This document shows, piece by piece, positions 61,129-64,000 of a stretch of 64,000 bases of DNA. Origin of the DNA: Lingula anatina (lineage: Eukaryota > Brachiopoda > Lingulata > Lingulida > Lingulidae); the NCBI RefSeq assembly GCF_001039355.2, contig NW_019774637.1:82927-146926 (forward strand), in the 5' to 3' direction. Position 1 is the stretch's first letter. Every line of letters begins with the position of its first letter. A program made the position numbers and the translations under genes. Below the pieces are notes generated by a model. The model was not told where the DNA came from, searched no databases, and worked only from the letters and a program-made list of their open reading frames with translations.

Positions 61129-62235
61129 TTCTTGTTGTTGTCATTAAGTAAAACTACTTAAATTGATATTAATACCAGTAATTTTCTTAGGAAAGCTGAC
61201 GTGCTTTCAGGTTGATATTGAAATTTGAATGAATGAATGTAGGAATGTTACATGGAGATAGTGGTTTCTTATTGTTGTGATAAACAGCACACTGCAGTAT
61301 GTAGACTCACCGCACATGACTTGATAAGACTTCTCACTAATGAACAGTGAAATGGGATGTAAGGCCTAATTATTGCTACATACACGCCTCATTTACTAAC
61401 AGTAGGATGACAACTTGACCTTTTCAGTGTGGGAAATTATGAATTTTACAGTTACTGTATTTCTTACGTCAGAATTTCTTAAAATCCCTATTGAGTGGAA
61501 GAAACAAAATTGAAAAGCAGGCCACCTATAGGTCTGTTCTTTGTAGTAAAAGCACCACAGATGCTATATGTAAATATAAGTCTAAAGTTACGTATCTGGA
61601 AGACTGATTAGTTTTACCCATTGAAAAGATAGTCATTGCCATACATTCACTTATAGTGGTGTCCTTCCAATGAAAACATATACTTTCCCCCCCCCCCCCC
61701 CCCAATTTAATTATAAAGATTTTAAAAAAGTATTTGTTTACTTTAATCTTCCTAGATTTTTTTCTTCTGGTTGAAACCCAACAGATAATGGCCATTACTG
61801 TAAAAATAAAGTGTTTTTTCACTACTCAAAAATGTATCAATCAATTAACAAAACCTTCAAATAAAGATGAACAAATATAAAGTTATTAAGTATTTTGATC
61901 AAATGAAATTGAAAATCAGACAACATCATTAATACTTACCTGAGAAAGAAATCCTTAGTCCTCTTTTCTCACATTTATATAATTTGTAGTGCAATTTATC
62001 ACAGAAAGGACTGCTGTGGGCTGTATTCCATCAACCAGTTTCATTGCCATCCATTCCCGTCTGTTCAAATTCCATCTCTCTACTGAATGATTTACTTGCT
62101 TGGATGGTTGTTAATTCATTGGTGCCCTGTTAATGCTAACTGTCAGTTTGATATAATATGTTCATGACAGTGTTAAATTATACAGATCTGTTAAAAGTAA
62201 TTGACCCTCTTCTTATATTGAAAAGTGTTTCTTAC
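59410..62235. other. Non-coding stretch with simple repeats
   Basis: Contains (TTA)n (about 61026-61068) and (TTTA)n (about 61077-61130). A minus-strand donor (CTCAG|GTAAGT near 61940) and a 38-bp exon-like segment (62273-62236, flanked by ACAG and GTAAGA) are visible but cannot be joined into a model. Confidence 0.4.
61026..61130. repeat. (TTA)n and (TTTA)n microsatellites
   Basis: Two adjacent simple arrays separated by a few bases. Confidence 0.95.
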
Positions 62236-62602
62236 CTAACCCATCTTGTCCAGACTGCTTTCTTTTGTTGTATCTGTAAAATAAATAATGACAAAAATTG
62301 TCAGTCAGTGCTTTTGAGCCATAACTTGTCAACTAAGTACAATGGGCAATCCACTCATCATTGCTGGTTATTTAGAAATCACAAGTTGAATGGTACTCAG
62401 ACAGTTGATATGCATGATGAATAATTTCACCAGCAGGAAATTACATTTGAGCAATATAAAGATACACAGTTGATTATGGTGTGTGCCCAAAAAGTCCACC
62501 CAGCTATAAAGAAGGTGCTTCAAATAAGGTATTACATACACACCACAACAGGACTTAATCTGATATTATTTAGAACCACTATAACCAAGTTACATGATCG
62601 CT

Positions 62603-62855
62603 TTAATGCATTATTGATGGCTTGAATGTATCAAATGGAGGCAGGTCAGTCTGATGCATTTCTGGCTGTGGTATATCACCATTTGATCGCATGTGAACTG
62701 TATTGACTGTGTCTAGTGTAGAACGCCTACCAGAGGATTTGGGATTTAATGACCTCGGTGTTAATTCGTTGTCGCAGACTTTTTCGAAGGGTGAGGCATG
62801 TGAAGTAAGTGGAAAATTTCTCAGTCGCATGAGATGTGTGATGCTGTGAAGACTG
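62603..62855 (-). CDS. Possible terminal exon of unknown gene
   Basis: On the minus strand acceptor-like TTACAG and CACAG sites precede an open frame ending at TAA (62603-62605). The peptide has balanced composition (MRLRNFPLTSHASPFEKVCD at its start, then Ser/Pro-rich sequence) unlike the AT-driven frames nearby. ATTAAA follows the stop. The upstream partner exon would have to lie to the right, where a plus-strand exon is seen, so this may be a chance frame. Confidence 0.35.
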
Positions 62856-63650
62856 TAATATAATGATAGTGTAGAGCTATGTGTTATATGTGTATCTTAA
62901 ATATATAGCATCCACATATGCGCAAATGAAGATTGAATTAGTATGAACAATGGGATGTACAATATAGTTCATCTCCTCCCACACTGGAATATATATATTG
63001 TGCATGGTCTTGTACATATAGATCTCAAGTAGAACAGATCACAGTGATATATATGAGCATGAGGTCAGCTGTGTTGGATCCACTGGGCGAGGAATTAGCA
63101 GTTAGTACTTGTAGTATATTGACAATGAAATTTAACAGATTGATGAAATATTCGATACAACCAATCGAAGTCAACAAGGTGATTATGCTGGCAATTGTTA
63201 ATTATATGAAAGATATTTTGCACTGGTCACAATAGGATCAATACTTGTAGCTTAGGTGAAATTAAGCATGTTTTAGCCAGCTTATTCAGTGTTTTTCCAG
63301 ACATTTGACAGCAGTTTGGTTTGCTGTTTAACTTGGTTTTATAATCTTGGGATCTTCCCAACCTCAATATTCATGTATTTTTGGTCAAATTACTTGTAAA
63401 TTGGCTCAGGAGAATGAGATACTTATATTATCCTGTTCCTGAGCTACTTATCATAAGCATGAAAATTAACACTGATGGTTGATAGTAACAAAATTTTACT
63501 CTTTTGGCAGAGGTTCATTCTGTCAGAGACTAGAAGTCTTACTCCCAACTGGGACAGCATTTAAGGGCTAAAATTTAATTATAGGGACATTAGGTAAAGA
63601 GTGCACGTCTCTCATTTATGTAGATGCTTGTGACCTTTCTCCTTGCCTAG

Positions 63651-63818
63651 ATATCAGCCAGTTAGACACCAGACAAGCATCAGTGACATTGACCTTGATG
63701 ATGTGCCATTGATGATGGGTGAACACTTTGAGATCGACGAATCGGACTTGCTAGTACCAAAGAAGAAGAAGGGACTGAAGTACTACCTTACAGAGGGGTG
63801 GAGTGATGCCCTGAACAG
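63651..63818 (+). CDS. Internal exon of a gene continuing to the right
   Basis: Acceptor TTGCCTAG, 168 bp open frame, then donor AACAG|GTATCA. The peptide contains an acidic stretch (ISDIDLDDVPLMMGEHFEID), a Lys run (PKKKKGLKYY) and TEGWSDALNR. It enters with one base of a split codon and leaves after two. The family is not recognised. The pattern of acidic region, Lys cluster and YYLTEGW could be a cytoplasmic N-terminal region before a membrane domain, but that is guesswork. Confidence 0.6.
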
Positions 63819-64000
63819 GTATCATTGTAGATTTTTCTCGTAAAAGAACAGATGGACATTTTTAGGAAAAAATTTAATTTTTACATTACCTGTGACCAAT
63901 TTGTAGTCTATGGGAATATAATAAGCCATAACTTGTAAACTAAGTTTCAAAAGTAAAGTAATTAAGTGTTCTCAACTCTGACTTCTGTCAGTTATTGTCT

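Noticed and set aside
1-64000. CRISPR arrays, operons, prophage or bacterial mobile systems
   Set aside because: No regularly spaced repeats or prokaryotic gene organisation are present. The genes are intron-rich animal genes.

Overview
This window looks like nuclear DNA from a marine invertebrate animal, probably a lophotrochozoan such as a mollusc, or an early-branching deuterostome. The reasons are AT-rich sequence, small exons with GT-AG introns, many microsatellites, numerous short inverted-repeat (MITE-like) elements, a Ty3/Gypsy fragment, and animal gene families. I see no bacterial, plasmid or phage features. The species cannot be fixed from the sequence alone.

Layout. Positions 1-10,000 are mostly repeat-rich. 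A segment of about 2.6 kb (about 718-3396) is repeated at about 7181-9684, and the first copy stops at a single undetermined base (N, 3397). Between the copies lies a minus-strand rhodopsin-like receptor gene with a long glycosylated N-terminal domain (5817-4405), plus a damaged partial copy of it (6446-6757). Positions 10,125-23,300 hold a complete SLC34-family sodium/phosphate cotransporter on the plus strand: TATA box, eight coding exons, 645 residues. Its second intron contains the 3' end of a Gypsy retrotransposon, a perfect 345-bp inverted copy of part of that element, and a 281-bp duplicate of first-intron sequence. From 23,300 to 32,000 I find no convincing gene, only repeats.

Positions 32,175-43,293 (minus) carry a multi-exon gene that I do not recognise. 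It encodes a basic, Arg/Ser/Tyr-rich, apparently disordered cytoplasmic protein, reconstructed from consistent splice phases. Upstream, at 50,668-50,694, an RFX X-box sits next to a perfect CRE in a GC-richer block that could be its promoter. Positions 46,876-47,916 form a fold-back element with arms of about 420 bp. Positions 53,904-59,197 (minus) carry a complete six-exon gene for a 297-residue CAP-Gly protein. The right edge holds one plus-strand exon (63,651-63,818) of a gene that continues outside the window, and a possible minus-strand exon near 62,603-62,855.

The genes do not form one pathway: phosphate transport, a receptor, a microtubule-type CAP-Gly protein and an unknown protein are ordinary animal neighbours. 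The most unusual items are the unrecognised gene with its possible X-box/CRE promoter, the complex rearrangement around SLC34A exon 2, and the large fold-back element. I found no evidence of a new defence or mobile system.
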